This document shows positions 16,194 through 28,790 of a stretch of DNA of 34,743 nt, piece after piece. The DNA comes from an uncultured Thiotrichales bacterium. Lineage in GTDB: Bacteria > Pseudomonadota > Gammaproteobacteria > CAIRSR01. Within the stretch, counting starts at the first letter, position 1, and each line of letters begins with the position of its first letter. The stretch covers positions 1-34,743 of the forward strand of contig CAIJYR010000202.1 in the NCBI GenBank assembly GCA_903824965.1, given 5' to 3'. Position numbers and translations under genes: made by a program. Below the pieces are notes generated by a model. It was given only the letters and a program-made list of their open reading frames with translations, did no database searches and was not told the DNA's origin.

Positions 16194-17606
16194 TCACGCT
16201 ATATGAGAGTAGATTTCTGATATCTCTCTTGATACATCACTAAACGTATCCCAGTCAATCACCTTGTCCTCGGAGAGCATGTTTTTTACCTCGCCCTTCT
16301 CATTGAATAGATAAACGGATACGAGTTCTTTAGGTACAAAGGCATCTTCTCGTCCAAGATAGAAATGGTCTTTTATCGAAGACTTATCTGGCGAATCGAA
16401 TGCACTCATCAAATTGGTGAGATGATCCACAATATAGGGACTGTGGGTCGTGATCAAGAGAGACAATCCAGCGTTTACAAGCATTCCCATGAACTCTGTC
16501 ATTTTTGCCTGCGCAGAGGGATGCAAATTCATTTCTGGTTCGTCAATCACAATTAGATCGCGTGGGTTTGCAAGATACTTTAAGTAGATAGAGAGTGAAG
16601 CTATATCTTTGATCATGGAAGAGGCAACATGGATCTCCAGGCTCTTTGCCCCTGCTGGAGTATATAAAATATCTGTACCTCCCTCGCGATCTTCAAAATC
16701 TACTTTTCCATCAAGGACGTTTTCTTCGAGGAAATGGGCAAGTTTTATTAGCTTGTTAATCTCTGGGTTGTCACGGCCTTCTTTTTCTCGATCGAAATAC
16801 CGACTCTGCGCAGTATTGATCATTGCAAAGAAATACCTTACCGGCTCAGAAAGAACGACATATCTTGATTGGTTCACCTCTTCCTCGTCTTGCATCACAT
16901 CCACTTTTTGCTGATCTTTTGTATCCTTCTTTTGTGTCACAGGCAAAGTAACCCATGCAGTTCTTTCAACAGGGAACACAGGGGTATTATGTGCTAACAG
17001 CATAGATAGGGTGCCAAATAAAGCATTTACAACGAATACTCGCGCCTCTCTGTTCTTGATAAGAGATGGTATATCGACCGACTCATTGGTAATATAAAAA
17101 TAGAGATTTTCCTTATCTTGTACCGCTTTTAATGCCAATAAGATATTCTGGTTTTTACCAACGGAGCGTTTCGCTTCTATGCCAGTCTTCTCCAAGACCT
17201 TCATGATCTTTCCCATGTCAAGCATGGTAATCTCTACAGATACAACCGTCTTATCGAAACGTACCCTTTTGGTTGCCATGAAAATACCCAACCATTCAGG
17301 AATCAGTCGGGCGATTTCATTGATGTAACGCTCCAGATGATCAACAACGAATTTCCTTAGATCAATCGTCACAGCACCCTTGTCAGTAAGGGTCTCGATG
17401 GCATCCTCTACAGCCTCGAAGGTAGCAGTCTTGCCGTTGAGGTACGCTTCTAGATATCTCTGTCGTCCATAAGGGCCGAGCAGCCCTGCAATGGTGTACG
17501 CGGCCCACGTTTTACAGGTACCGTTTTCACCTAGGAATACAGTAAAAGGCTTTAGCTCAATCTGTGCATGTTTAATTATGCCCAAATGAGAGATATTGAT
17601 CTTCAT
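16194..17606 (-). CDS. SMC/OLD-like AAA ATPase, partner of the adjacent nuclease
   Basis: The protein has about 470 residues from the ATG at 17606 (MKINISHLGIIKHAQIEL). The frame is open for another 44 codons upstream, but that part reads through hairpin repeats. The Walker A is FLGENGTCKTWAAYTIAGL, with Cys at the usual last Gly. The ABC-type signature region ASSMIKDIASLSIYLKYL leads into the Walker B LIVIDEPEMNLHPSAQ, then the switch His in ITTHSPYI. This is the AAA_15/AAA_21 architecture of OLD, Septu and PARIS ATPases. No TOPRIM domain follows, so any cutting must come from the adjacent nuclease gene, 10 bases downstream. Both genes look richer in A and T than neighbouring housekeeping genes, which suggests transfer. 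The likely role is sensing and gating of the nuclease in a two-gene defence module. Confidence 0.8.
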   Translation of the reverse strand: MKINISHLGIIKHAQIELKPFTVFLGENGTCKTWAAYTIAGLLGPYGRQRYLEAYLNGKTATFEAVEDAIETLTDKGAVTIDLRKFVVDHLERYINEIARLIPEWLGIFMATKRVRFDKTVVSVEITMLDMGKIMKVLEKTGIEAKRSVGKNQNILLALKAVQDKENLYFYITNESVDIPSLIKNREARVFVVNALFGTLSMLLAHNTPVFPVERTAWVTLPVTQKKDTKDQQKVDVMQDEEEVNQSRYVVLSEPVRYFFAMINTAQSRYFDREKEGRDNPEINKLIKLAHFLEENVLDGKVDFEDREGGTDILYTPAGAKSLEIHVASSMIKDIASLSIYLKYLANPRDLIVIDEPEMNLHPSAQAKMTEFMGMLVNAGLSLLITTHSPYIVDHLTNLMSAFDSPDKSSIKDHFYLGREDAFVPKELVSVYLFNEKGEVKNMLSEDKVIDWDTFSDVSREISEIYSHIA

Positions 17607-17649
17607 AATGACAGCAGACCTGTTGATTAAGATTCTGACTTTCAGATCG

Positions 17650-17672
17650 CCCCTCTCCTGGAAGGAGAGGGG
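17650..17672. repeat. Perfect hairpin repeat before the ATPase gene
   Basis: CCCCTCTCCT-GGA-AGGAGAGGGG is a perfect ten-base stem with a three-base loop, followed by a G-rich tail (GGTTGGGGAGAGG). It resembles the hairpins after gyrB and parE and belongs to the same type of dispersed element. It lies upstream of the ATPase start on the minus strand, between that gene and gyrB. Confidence 0.75.
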
Positions 17673-17798
17673 TTGGGGAGAGGAGGGGGCTGGTTCTGAT
17701 TTGTCTTTAGATTTGATGATTTTAAAATTAAGATTCAAGATTAAAATCAGTATTCAAGATCAAGTTCAAGATCAAGATAAGATCAACCCATCCCCCAG

Positions 17799-17842
17799 CC
17801 CCTTCCCGAATCATCGGGAAGGGGTTTATCAAAGGCTAAAGG
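17799..17842 (-). repeat. Hairpin repeat directly after gyrB
   Basis: CCCCTTCCCGA-ATCA-TCGGGAAGGGG forms a perfect 11-base stem at 17799-17824. Read on the minus strand, the block AAACCCCTTCCCGATGATTC continues through GGGGCTGGGGG and GGTTGATCTT and matches the block after parE at 22297-22349. It may act as a terminator or RNA-stabilising end for gyrB, though no long T run follows. Confidence 0.75.
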
Positions 17843-17852
17843 CGTCGTGTGT

Positions 17853-22261
<4,409 letters not shown>

Positions 22262-22296
22262 TACATTGCGCTGACGCCAATAACTGCTTTTGTACT

Positions 22297-22349
22297 AAAC
22301 CCCTTCCCCGAAGATTCGGAGGAGGGGCTGGGGGAGAGGGTTGATCTTT
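22297..22349 (+). repeat. Hairpin repeat directly after parE
   Basis: CCCCTTCCCCGA-AGAT-TCGGAGGAGGGG forms a 12-base stem with one mismatch, then GCTGGGGGAGAGGGTTGATC. It matches the block after gyrB in the opposite orientation, so the gyrB-parE pair is flanked by inverted copies. The run TTTT after it could give weak termination. Confidence 0.75.
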
Positions 22350-22360
22350 TGACTGTGATC

Positions 22361-22392
22361 ATTAAGTAATTAAGTAATTAAGTAATTAAGTA
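22361..22392 (+). repeat. Tandem repeat of ATTAAGTA, four perfect copies
   Basis: Four exact copies of the eight-base unit lie just after the parE hairpin repeat. Short arrays like this can vary in copy number by slippage. It lies about 180 bases before the nagZ start, in a region without other clear signals. Confidence 0.9.
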
Positions 22393-22573
22393 ATAAATGC
22401 TCAGGTATCCAGAATGGGAAGGTCTTTGGCTTTGGCGTAGGGTGGTTTGATCTTGCTTCTTGATCTTGAAAAGACAATTCAAAACCAGCCCCTTTTCTTT
22501 TTTTAGCACAAAGTCAGCAGCTTGCTTTACCTGAACAATTACAATGCAACCATTTATCTCATTGGAGCGTATC

Positions 22574-23620
22574 ATGTCCCTAGGGCCTGTCATGATAGAC
22601 CTCGAAGGCACGGGGTTGACCGCCGAGGATCGTGTATTGCTATGCCACCCGCAGGTTGGGGGGGTCATTCTTTTTTCGCGCAATTACGAGTCGGTGGAGC
22701 AACTGAGGCAACTCATCGGGGAGATCCACGCCCTGCGGAGTCCGCGCCTGTTGGTGGCTGTGGATCACGAAGGGGGGCGTGTACAACGCTTTCGCACGGG
22801 TTTTAGCCGTTTGCCAGCGGTAGGGCGCTTGGGCGAAATCTATGATCTCGATCCGCGTCGCGCCCTACGTTTGGCCGAGCTTGCCGGTTGGTTGATGGCG
22901 GCTGAGTTGCGATCGGTTGGGGTCGATTTTAGCTTTGCGCCTGTTTTGGATCTCGGCAGAGGAATCAGTACGATCATTGGGGATCGTGCGTTTCACGCCA
23001 CACCACAGGGGGTCGCACGACTGGCCCAAGCCTATGTACACGGAATGCAACGTGCGGGGATGGCGGCGACGGGCAAACATTTTCCAGGACATGGATCGGT
23101 TGCGGCGGATTCGCACGTAGCCTTGCCAGTAGATGATCGTCCCTTGGAAGAAATCACCGCAGAAGATATTTATCCTTTTCGGGCGCTCATTGGCCAGGGG
23201 TTGATGGGAATCATGCCAGCCCATGTGGTGTATTCGCAGGTGGATCCGCTGCCTGCGGGTGTGTCTCGTTTTTGGTTGGGCGAGGTACTGCGTACACAGT
23301 TGGGATTCGGGGGGGTCATTTTCAGCGACGATCTGTCGATGGAAGGGGCGGTCGGCATAGGCAGCTACGGGGAGCGTGCTCACGCTGCCTTGGCGGCGGG
23401 TTGTGACATGGTGCTGGTGTGCAACTGTCGTACGGGTGCGCTAGAAACATTGCGTGCCCTCGAACGCTATGACAACCCCCTAACCCACCTCCGCTTGGTG
23501 CGTATGCACGGACGAGAAGGGGTTTCGCCTACGGCACTACGCCACGACCCTGCTTGGCGTACCGCCGTCGTTGAATTGACCCACGCATTCGAGGATCCTG
23601 GCCTTGCACTGGATCTGTAG
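22574..23620 (+). CDS. nagZ: Beta-N-acetylhexosaminidase of peptidoglycan recycling
   Basis: NagZ is a cytosolic GH3 enzyme that removes GlcNAc from anhydro-muropeptides. The ATG at 22574 has GGAG at good distance and starts MSLGPVMIDLEGTGL, the normal N terminus. An in-frame ATG at 22544 lacks this site. The enzyme has 348 residues. The signature KHFPGHGSVAADSHVALP is complete, with the acid-base His/Asp pair on its loop (Asp179, His181). The nucleophile aspartate lies in VIFSDDLSMEG near residue 252, and VDHEGGRVQRF binds substrate. In many Gram-negative bacteria NagZ products signal to AmpR to induce beta-lactamase, but no ampR or ampC is seen here. The gene lies close to ldt and an M15-like peptidase, also wall genes. 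Confidence 0.95.
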   Translation: MSLGPVMIDLEGTGLTAEDRVLLCHPQVGGVILFSRNYESVEQLRQLIGEIHALRSPRLLVAVDHEGGRVQRFRTGFSRLPAVGRLGEIYDLDPRRALRLAELAGWLMAAELRSVGVDFSFAPVLDLGRGISTIIGDRAFHATPQGVARLAQAYVHGMQRAGMAATGKHFPGHGSVAADSHVALPVDDRPLEEITAEDIYPFRALIGQGLMGIMPAHVVYSQVDPLPAGVSRFWLGEVLRTQLGFGGVIFSDDLSMEGAVGIGSYGERAHAALAAGCDMVLVCNCRTGALETLRALERYDNPLTHLRLVRMHGREGVSPTALRHDPAWRTAVVELTHAFEDPGLALDL

Positions 23621-23648
23621 AGTACGGAAATGATTATTTTATTTGTGA

Positions 23649-23822
23649 TTTTATGCGGTGCCCGTGTCGTGTAACATCCGTGTGGCGGTTTTTTTTGTGT
23701 CCCTGTTGAACTATTTCTAAAATCTGGAGCCGAACCCGAGTTTTGTGCGTTGTCCGAATGGAACGGGATGCAGGGGTCAGGGTACAAGAAACCGTTCATG
23801 CTGATGGTGGGTAGCAACCCTT
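23649..23822 (+). pseudogene. Decayed partial copy of the ldt promoter and 5' coding end
   Basis: From 23649 the sequence follows the region upstream of ldt at 26605 closely: GGTGCC, CATCCGTG, GCGGTTTTTT, GTGTCCCT, TTGAAC and ATTTCT recur in the same order. The match continues past the ldt start, here GTGCGTTGTC against ATGCGTTGTC. After a gap of about 75 bases covering the signal peptide it resumes over GAAACCGTTCATGCTGATGG, matching ldt residues 29-48. The reading GYKKPFMLMVGSNP mirrors GYEEPFTLVVGGEP. It has no usable start or signal peptide and soon leaves homology. It lies between nagZ and the chemoreceptor gene, so the receptor sits between a broken and an intact copy of the same 5' region. 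Confidence 0.75.
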
Positions 23823-23893
23823 GTTCTTGCTGCGCCACCCTTAGCGTCAGCCTCACTACCATTCACCCATCCTCGTAAAATCGGAGACGTGTC

Positions 23894-26506
23894 ATGCTCA
23901 AGCAAATCAGGGTCGGTTGGCTTATCGTTGACGGTTTTGGTTTGATGCTCGCGTTGTTAGTCGCCATGGCTCTCGTGGCCGAGAGCCGCATGGATCTGCT
24001 TAACGCAGATACGCGTGCACTCGCTAAGGATCGCTACCCAAAAACAGTATTGGCCAACGAAGTAGCCTTCCTATCGATGGACAAGGCACGCGTTGTGCGC
24101 AACTTGATTCTTTTGACAGATCAGGCAGCACTAGCAAAAAACCAGGATGTACTGGATAAAGACAGCGCAAGAATCGATGCTATTTTTAACGAGCTCGAAA
24201 AAACCGTCACGGGAGATGCTGTGCCTCTCTTAGATGCCATGCGCACAACCTATGCTGCCTATAGCAGCTATACGAATGAAGTCGTCGCACTCGCCCTCCT
24301 CAACAAAGATGCAGAAGCAACCAGTGTATTGTATGGCGAGAAATACAAAACCCAAGCAGCCTATCTCGCAGCCATCCAGAAAATGGTTGAATACGAGAAC
24401 AAAATGGTAGCAGCAACGGCCGCATCTGCTGATGCGGAGTATGCTTGGGCCCATACTGTAATGATTTATTTCTCGATCGCCTCTCTTTTGCTTGGGCTTA
24501 TCACAGCTTTTCTGATCACCCGCGTCATTACCAGACCATTGCAGAAGGCAAATGACTTGATCAGTCGTATTGGTCGTGGTGACATCCCTGACCCTGTGCA
24601 AGAAAGTTGGCAGGGGGAATTTGACATGATTAGGCATAGCCTTAATAACACGACTATTTCTATTCATACCCTGCTCTTTGGAATGAATCACATGTCTACA
24701 GAGCACGAAAAGGGGGATATCGATGTTAAGATGGACGTAACCGCGTTTCAGGGTAGTTTCAAGACCATGGCGGAAGGCGTCAACAATATGGTGTTTGGGA
24801 ACATCGATGTGAACAAAAAAGCCATGGCCTGCGTCAAAGGCTTTGGTGAAGGAGACTTTGATGCTGCCATGGAAAAATTGCCAGGCAAAAAAGTCTTTAT
24901 CAACGACACCATTGAACTTGTACGCGGTAACTTAAAGAACGTCATGGCCCAAACCGATTTCATCATCAGTGCGGCGGCTAACGGTGAACTCGATAAACGC
25001 GCACATGCCGAATTGTTCCAGGGAGGATGGAGGCAATTGGTCGTAGGCATCAACAAAACGCTAGACAATATCATTCTACCGGTCAATGAAGCGGTTTCGG
25101 TACTCACGGCAATGGAGAAAGGTGATTTAAGCAAAACAGTGCAGGGAGACTATAAAGGGCAGCTCAAGCATTTTAAGGACACGGTCAACAATACGACCGC
25201 GAAGCTTTCACAAGTGGTTGGTGAGGTGCGGGGTGCAACCGAGCGTATGGGTCGTGGGGATCTCCCTGAGGCCATGAAGAGCCCTTGGCCGGGTGAATTC
25301 GACAACATTCGTGAGAGTCTCAATGCGGCGGGTGTTGCGATCCGTGCACTCATTGAGGATGTGCAGATTCTTGCCAAGGCGGGTGCAGAAGGACGCATGA
25401 CGGTGCGTGTGGAGGCAGCTCGTCATCAGGGTGACTACCGCCGTATCGTGGAGGGATTCAATGCCACATTAGATGCCGTGGTAGGCCCCATGACAGAGGT
25501 CATGCAGGTCATGTCAGCGGTCGAAAAAGGGAGGCTTGATCAACAGATCGCGGCCCAATACCAGGGGATGTTGGGTCAATTGCGTGATTCAGTCAACCAT
25601 ACGGTGGCCAAACTTGCCGAGACCATTGCGGAAGTACATCACACAAGCAGTGAACTGGCGAATGCTGCCAACCAAGTGGAAGCCACCGCACAGGCATTGA
25701 GCCAAGTGAGCAGTGAGCAAGCAGCAAGTGTTGAGCAGACGAGTGCTGCCATTGAGGAGATGAGCGCATCGATTACGCAAAACGCTGAAAATGCAAAAAC
25801 CACGGACATGAAGGCACTTCACGCAACGGAACAGGCCCGTGAAGGGGGAACTGCAGTAAGTGGTACGGTGGATGCCATGAAGCAAATTGCCAAAAAGATT
25901 AGCATCATTGACGACATTGCCTACCAAACGAACCTGCTTGCACTGAACGCAGCCATTGAAGCAGCACGGGCTGGTGAGCACGGAAAAGGCTTTGCTGTGG
26001 TGGCCGCCGAGGTACGCAAACTGGCAGAACGCAGCCAAGTGGCCGCACGCGAGATTGGAGAATTGGCAACAGGCAGTGTTCGGCTGGCTGAAAAAGCGGG
26101 CACGCTTCTTGGCGAGATTGTCCCATCTATTGCAAAGACCTCTGAACTGGTGCGAGAAATCGCGTCTACCTCCAGAGAGCAGTCTGGCAGTGCTGGGCAG
26201 ATAAATACTTCTATGCTGCAGCTATCCCAACTGACCCAGCATAATGCAAGTTCCGCAGAGGAACTGGCCGCCACCGCCGAAGAGTTGGGTGCACAGGTCG
26301 CGCAACTCCAGGAACGGGTCTCATTCTTTCATTTGGCAGAACAGACGTGGGCACGCGAACAACCAACCCACAAAACGCGCTCCCACAAGACGGTGCATGC
26401 TGTCCAGGGATTGCCCGTACGAACCGAAAAACGTGCAACCTCACCCACTGTCAGAGTAAAGCTGGGTGGTGCTGGCGCTTCGGATGGTTTTGAGGCATTC
26501 TCGTAG
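23894..26506 (+). CDS. Methyl-accepting chemotaxis protein with four-helix sensor and poly-HAMP linker
   Basis: The protein has 870 residues and a GGAG ribosome site. Membrane segments near residues 8-27 and 185-210 enclose a periplasmic four-helix-bundle sensor with the usual [16 protein letters not shown] start. After the second segment come about seven HAMP-like modules (recurring GEFD, GDL and VNNT elements), so the linker is very long. The signalling domain has the conserved tip [20 protein letters not shown], then [16 protein letters not shown]. No CheR-binding pentapeptide is seen at the tail. It shares near-identical stretches with the other receptor of this window ([34 protein letters not shown]), so the two are paralogues. 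The ligand is unknown. Flanking repeats suggest that it was placed here by duplication or insertion. Confidence 0.92.
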   Translation: MLKQIRVGWLIVDGFGLMLALLVAMALVAESRMDLLNADTRALAKDRYPKTVLANEVAFLSMDKARVVRNLILLTDQAALAKNQDVLDKDSARIDAIFNELEKTVTGDAVPLLDAMRTTYAAYSSYTNEVVALALLNKDAEATSVLYGEKYKTQAAYLAAIQKMVEYENKMVAATAASADAEYAWAHTVMIYFSIASLLLGLITAFLITRVITRPLQKANDLISRIGRGDIPDPVQESWQGEFDMIRHSLNNTTISIHTLLFGMNHMSTEHEKGDIDVKMDVTAFQGSFKTMAEGVNNMVFGNIDVNKKAMACVKGFGEGDFDAAMEKLPGKKVFINDTIELVRGNLKNVMAQTDFIISAAANGELDKRAHAELFQGGWRQLVVGINKTLDNIILPVNEAVSVLTAMEKGDLSKTVQGDYKGQLKHFKDTVNNTTAKLSQVVGEVRGATERMGRGDLPEAMKSPWPGEFDNIRESLNAAGVAIRALIEDVQILAKAGAEGRMTVRVEAARHQGDYRRIVEGFNATLDAVVGPMTEVMQVMSAVEKGRLDQQIAAQYQGMLGQLRDSVNHTVAKLAETIAEVHHTSSELANAANQVEATAQALSQVSSEQAASVEQTSAAIEEMSASITQNAENAKTTDMKALHATEQAREGGTAVSGTVDAMKQIAKKISIIDDIAYQTNLLALNAAIEAARAGEHGKGFAVVAAEVRKLAERSQVAAREIGELATGSVRLAEKAGTLLGEIVPSIAKTSELVREIASTSREQSGSAGQINTSMLQLSQLTQHNASSAEELAATAEELGAQVAQLQERVSFFHLAEQTWAREQPTHKTRSHKTVHAVQGLPVRTEKRATSPTVRVKLGGAGASDGFEAFS

Positions 26507-26548
26507 AAGTCCCAGCGAACCGATCTCGCCAAAGAGCAAGCTTGATAC

Positions 26549-26569
26549 AATCCGCCCAAGCGGTGGATT
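26549..26569 (+). terminator. Hairpin after the chemoreceptor gene
   Basis: AATCCGCC-CAAGC-GGTGGATT forms an eight-base stem with one G-T pair and a five-base loop, about 40 bases after the stop. No T run follows, so intrinsic termination is doubtful. Confidence 0.3.
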
Positions 26570-26604
26570 GCGGTTGTGCCACCCGACCCATTATTTTATA
26601 TGGT

Positions 26605-26719
26605 TTTATACGGTGCCTAATGTGGTGTACCATCCGTGCGGCGGTTTTTTGTGCATGCTGCGGTTTTTTCCGTGTCCCTATTGAACCATTTCTGAAATCC
26701 GGAATCCACACCAAGAACC
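26605..26719 (+). repeat. Intact copy of the ldt upstream repeat
   Basis: This is the leader of ldt, and it matches 23649-23744. It contains an internal doubling of GCGGTTTTTT (26641 and 26660) not found in the decayed copy. The segment ends at the ldt ATG, so it likely holds the promoter and leader. No strong purine ribosome site is seen directly before the ATG. Confidence 0.7.
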
Positions 26720-28543
26720 ATGCGTTGTCTCAAGATTGCTCTTTTGTTTGCGCTGATGATTTCTGCTGCTGCGGTGGCAGCCGATGTGCCCATGACGTCC
26801 CAGCAATGGATCAGGGATCATGTGGCCGGATATGAGGAACCGTTCACGCTGGTGGTGGGCGGCGAGCCTTTGCGAATCTGTGTGGCGTTGGTCCAATTTT
26901 ACCGCAACCGCGATTATGCACCTGCATGGACAGAGGGGCGTACAGCGTTGTCGCGTGCCAGTCAGTTGTTGCACGCCCTGAAGGAATCGCCGCGTGAGGG
27001 GTTGAATCCTGCTGACTATTCTGTGGATCGGGTAGAGAAGAGCCTCGATAAGGTGCTGCACACGACAGACGGTGCCGATCCGGTGGCCATGGCAGAATTG
27101 GATGTACTGTTGAGCCAGGTATTCTTGCGCTATGCGGCCCACCTTGGGGGGTGGCACTTTGAGCGGTTGGGCACTGTCGATCCTGAGTGGGTGGTACAAC
27201 GTCCCTCTTTCGATTTCTCTGGGGTATTGGCGCAGGCCATTGCTTCAGATCGCGTCGAAGAGACGCTTTTAGGGCTGTTGCCTACCCAACCGTACTACGT
27301 GCGGTTGCGTGAGGCGCTGGCGCGTTATCGTGCCATTGCAGCCAGCGGAGGTTGGCCACAGCTCAGCGCCAGAAGCACTGAGGGCGATTGGCGTAAGCGG
27401 CTGGTCATGGAAGGTTTTCTGTCATCTACAGAAGAAAGTGTTCCGATCAATCAGGCGATTGTGGCCTTTCAGGGGGCCCATGGCCAGAGGGTGGATGGTA
27501 CGCGAAGTGCTGCGGTGTTGGCGGATCTCAACGTCCCTGTAGAAGAGAGAATACAACAGATTGAAGTCAACCTAGAACGCTGGCGTTGGTTGCCACGTGA
27601 CTTGGGGCAGCGCCATATTGTGGTCAATGTGGCCGGTTATGACTTGAAAGTCATTGAGAATGGTCATCCTGTGGCTGACATGACCATGCCTGTGGTGGTG
27701 GGGACACCCAAACCGTCTCGACGCACCCCAGAGTTCAGTGCGGATCTGAAATACTTGGTGATCAACCCAAACTGGGATGTACCTGTCAAGATTGCTTCCA
27801 AGGAGATTTTGCCAGCCTTGCGCAGGGATCCGACATACCTGGCGCGTCATAACATGGAAGTGAGGTATCATGGAGGGAGGGTAGATCCTGCGGGTATTGA
27901 TTGGTCACATGTGGATGGGGGCCACTTCCCTTATGCGCTACGCCAAAGGCCTGGCCACAAGAATCCTTTGGGTACGGTAAAGTTTCCACTCCCACATACG
28001 GCGCCGTTTGACAATTTGTATTTGCATGGGACTTCGCAACCATGGCTTTTTAAAAGTACAGAGCGTGTGTTCAGCCATGGCTGTATTAGAATCCAAGATC
28101 CGATCAAATTGATGGCCTATCTCCTTGCGCCGGATGAGAGCTGGAAAAAGGCCATGAATGTTCCCAACAGGCAGATGTTGCTTGCAAACCCTATCCAGGT
28201 GTACGTTTTGTATTGGACAGCTTGGGTAGACGAACAGGGGACAGTGCAGTTTCGCAAGGATGTCTATGGGCGGAACACGCTTTTGCAGGAGACTTTGGTG
28301 CCCTCTGTCCACTTTGCAGACGGTGTCAAGCCGTCGAATCAACAACAGAGTGCGGATGCTCTGCCGAGTGTAGTCAAAGTTCGTCACAAGGCACATAAGG
28401 CACACAAGATACACAGGGTACCTAAGGTTGTGCAGACTCCCGCACCTCAGGACGAGAACGCGAACCCGGGCATGACACCCATCCCCAAGAGCGGAGACGA
28501 TGCGCCCGTGATAACACCCGCTCCCGAGAGCAGTGGGTTGTAG
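26720..28543 (+). CDS. L,D-transpeptidase of the YcbB (LdtD) type
   Basis: The enzyme joins peptidoglycan stems by 3-3 bonds in the periplasm and resists most beta-lactams. The 607-residue protein has a signal peptide (LKIALLFALMISAAAVAA, residues 4-21), a scaffold part with FYRNRDYAPAWTEG, a peptidoglycan-binding region near 230-275 (INQAIVAFQGAHGQRVDG), then the YkuD domain from about 300 to 470. The catalytic motif is HGTSQPWLF followed by RVFSHGCIRIQDP, with the cysteine at residue 455. VNVAGYDLKVIENG and VVVGTPKPSRRTPEF are typical. After the domain is a Lys/His-rich stretch (KVRHKAHKAHKIHRVPK) and a Pro-rich end of about 70 residues not usual in the family, perhaps for binding wall polymers. 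A Tat-exported M15-like peptidase gene follows, as in the ycbB-ycbK order of enterobacteria. Confidence 0.93.
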   Translation: MRCLKIALLFALMISAAAVAADVPMTSQQWIRDHVAGYEEPFTLVVGGEPLRICVALVQFYRNRDYAPAWTEGRTALSRASQLLHALKESPREGLNPADYSVDRVEKSLDKVLHTTDGADPVAMAELDVLLSQVFLRYAAHLGGWHFERLGTVDPEWVVQRPSFDFSGVLAQAIASDRVEETLLGLLPTQPYYVRLREALARYRAIAASGGWPQLSARSTEGDWRKRLVMEGFLSSTEESVPINQAIVAFQGAHGQRVDGTRSAAVLADLNVPVEERIQQIEVNLERWRWLPRDLGQRHIVVNVAGYDLKVIENGHPVADMTMPVVVGTPKPSRRTPEFSADLKYLVINPNWDVPVKIASKEILPALRRDPTYLARHNMEVRYHGGRVDPAGIDWSHVDGGHFPYALRQRPGHKNPLGTVKFPLPHTAPFDNLYLHGTSQPWLFKSTERVFSHGCIRIQDPIKLMAYLLAPDESWKKAMNVPNRQMLLANPIQVYVLYWTAWVDEQGTVQFRKDVYGRNTLLQETLVPSVHFADGVKPSNQQQSADALPSVVKVRHKAHKAHKIHRVPKVVQTPAPQDENANPGMTPIPKSGDDAPVITPAPESSGL

Positions 28544-28709
28544 CGTTCGTTTTGTGGGTCGTTTTCAGCACAGAGAATCATCAACCGATGGCGGGATGCA
28601 CGTCGGTTGATTGGTCTGTTGCCGTGCACAGGCACTTGAACGCAGGTGGACGGCGTAGGAGCGTTGGGATACTCAGCGACTGAGCACTCGGTATCACTGC
28701 GCTCAAAAA

Positions 28710-28741
28710 CCGCCCGTTGTCCTCCCCATACCCACGGGCGG
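28710..28741 (+). terminator. Inverted repeat after ldt
   Basis: CCGCCCGT at 28710-28717 pairs with ACGGGCGG at 28734-28741 across a 16-base loop. It lies in the 247-base gap between ldt and the peptidase gene. It has no T run, so its role as terminator or RNA stabiliser is uncertain. Confidence 0.3.
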
Positions 28742-28746
28742 AGGCA

Positions 28747-28790
28747 TCTCGCGGGCATTGGTTGAAGCATCAACGCGAGAGGTATGATCG
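28747..28790 (+). promoter_or_regulatory. Leader hairpin overlapping the ribosome site of the peptidase gene
   Basis: TCTCGC pairs with GCGAGA, and inside it GTTGA pairs with TCAAC around AGCA, with an eight-base bulge. The 3' arm overlaps GAGAGG, the likely ribosome site for the ATG at 28791. If it folds, it would hide that site and limit translation. No known riboswitch or thermometer class is recognised. Confidence 0.35.

Noticed and set aside
17607-17738. N-terminal extension of the SMC/OLD-like ATPase
   Set aside because: It translates hairpin and AT-rich repeats, while MKINISHLG at 17606 is the normal start of such ATPases.
22361-22392. CRISPR-like array
   Set aside because: The unit is only eight bases with no spacers, so it is a simple tandem repeat.
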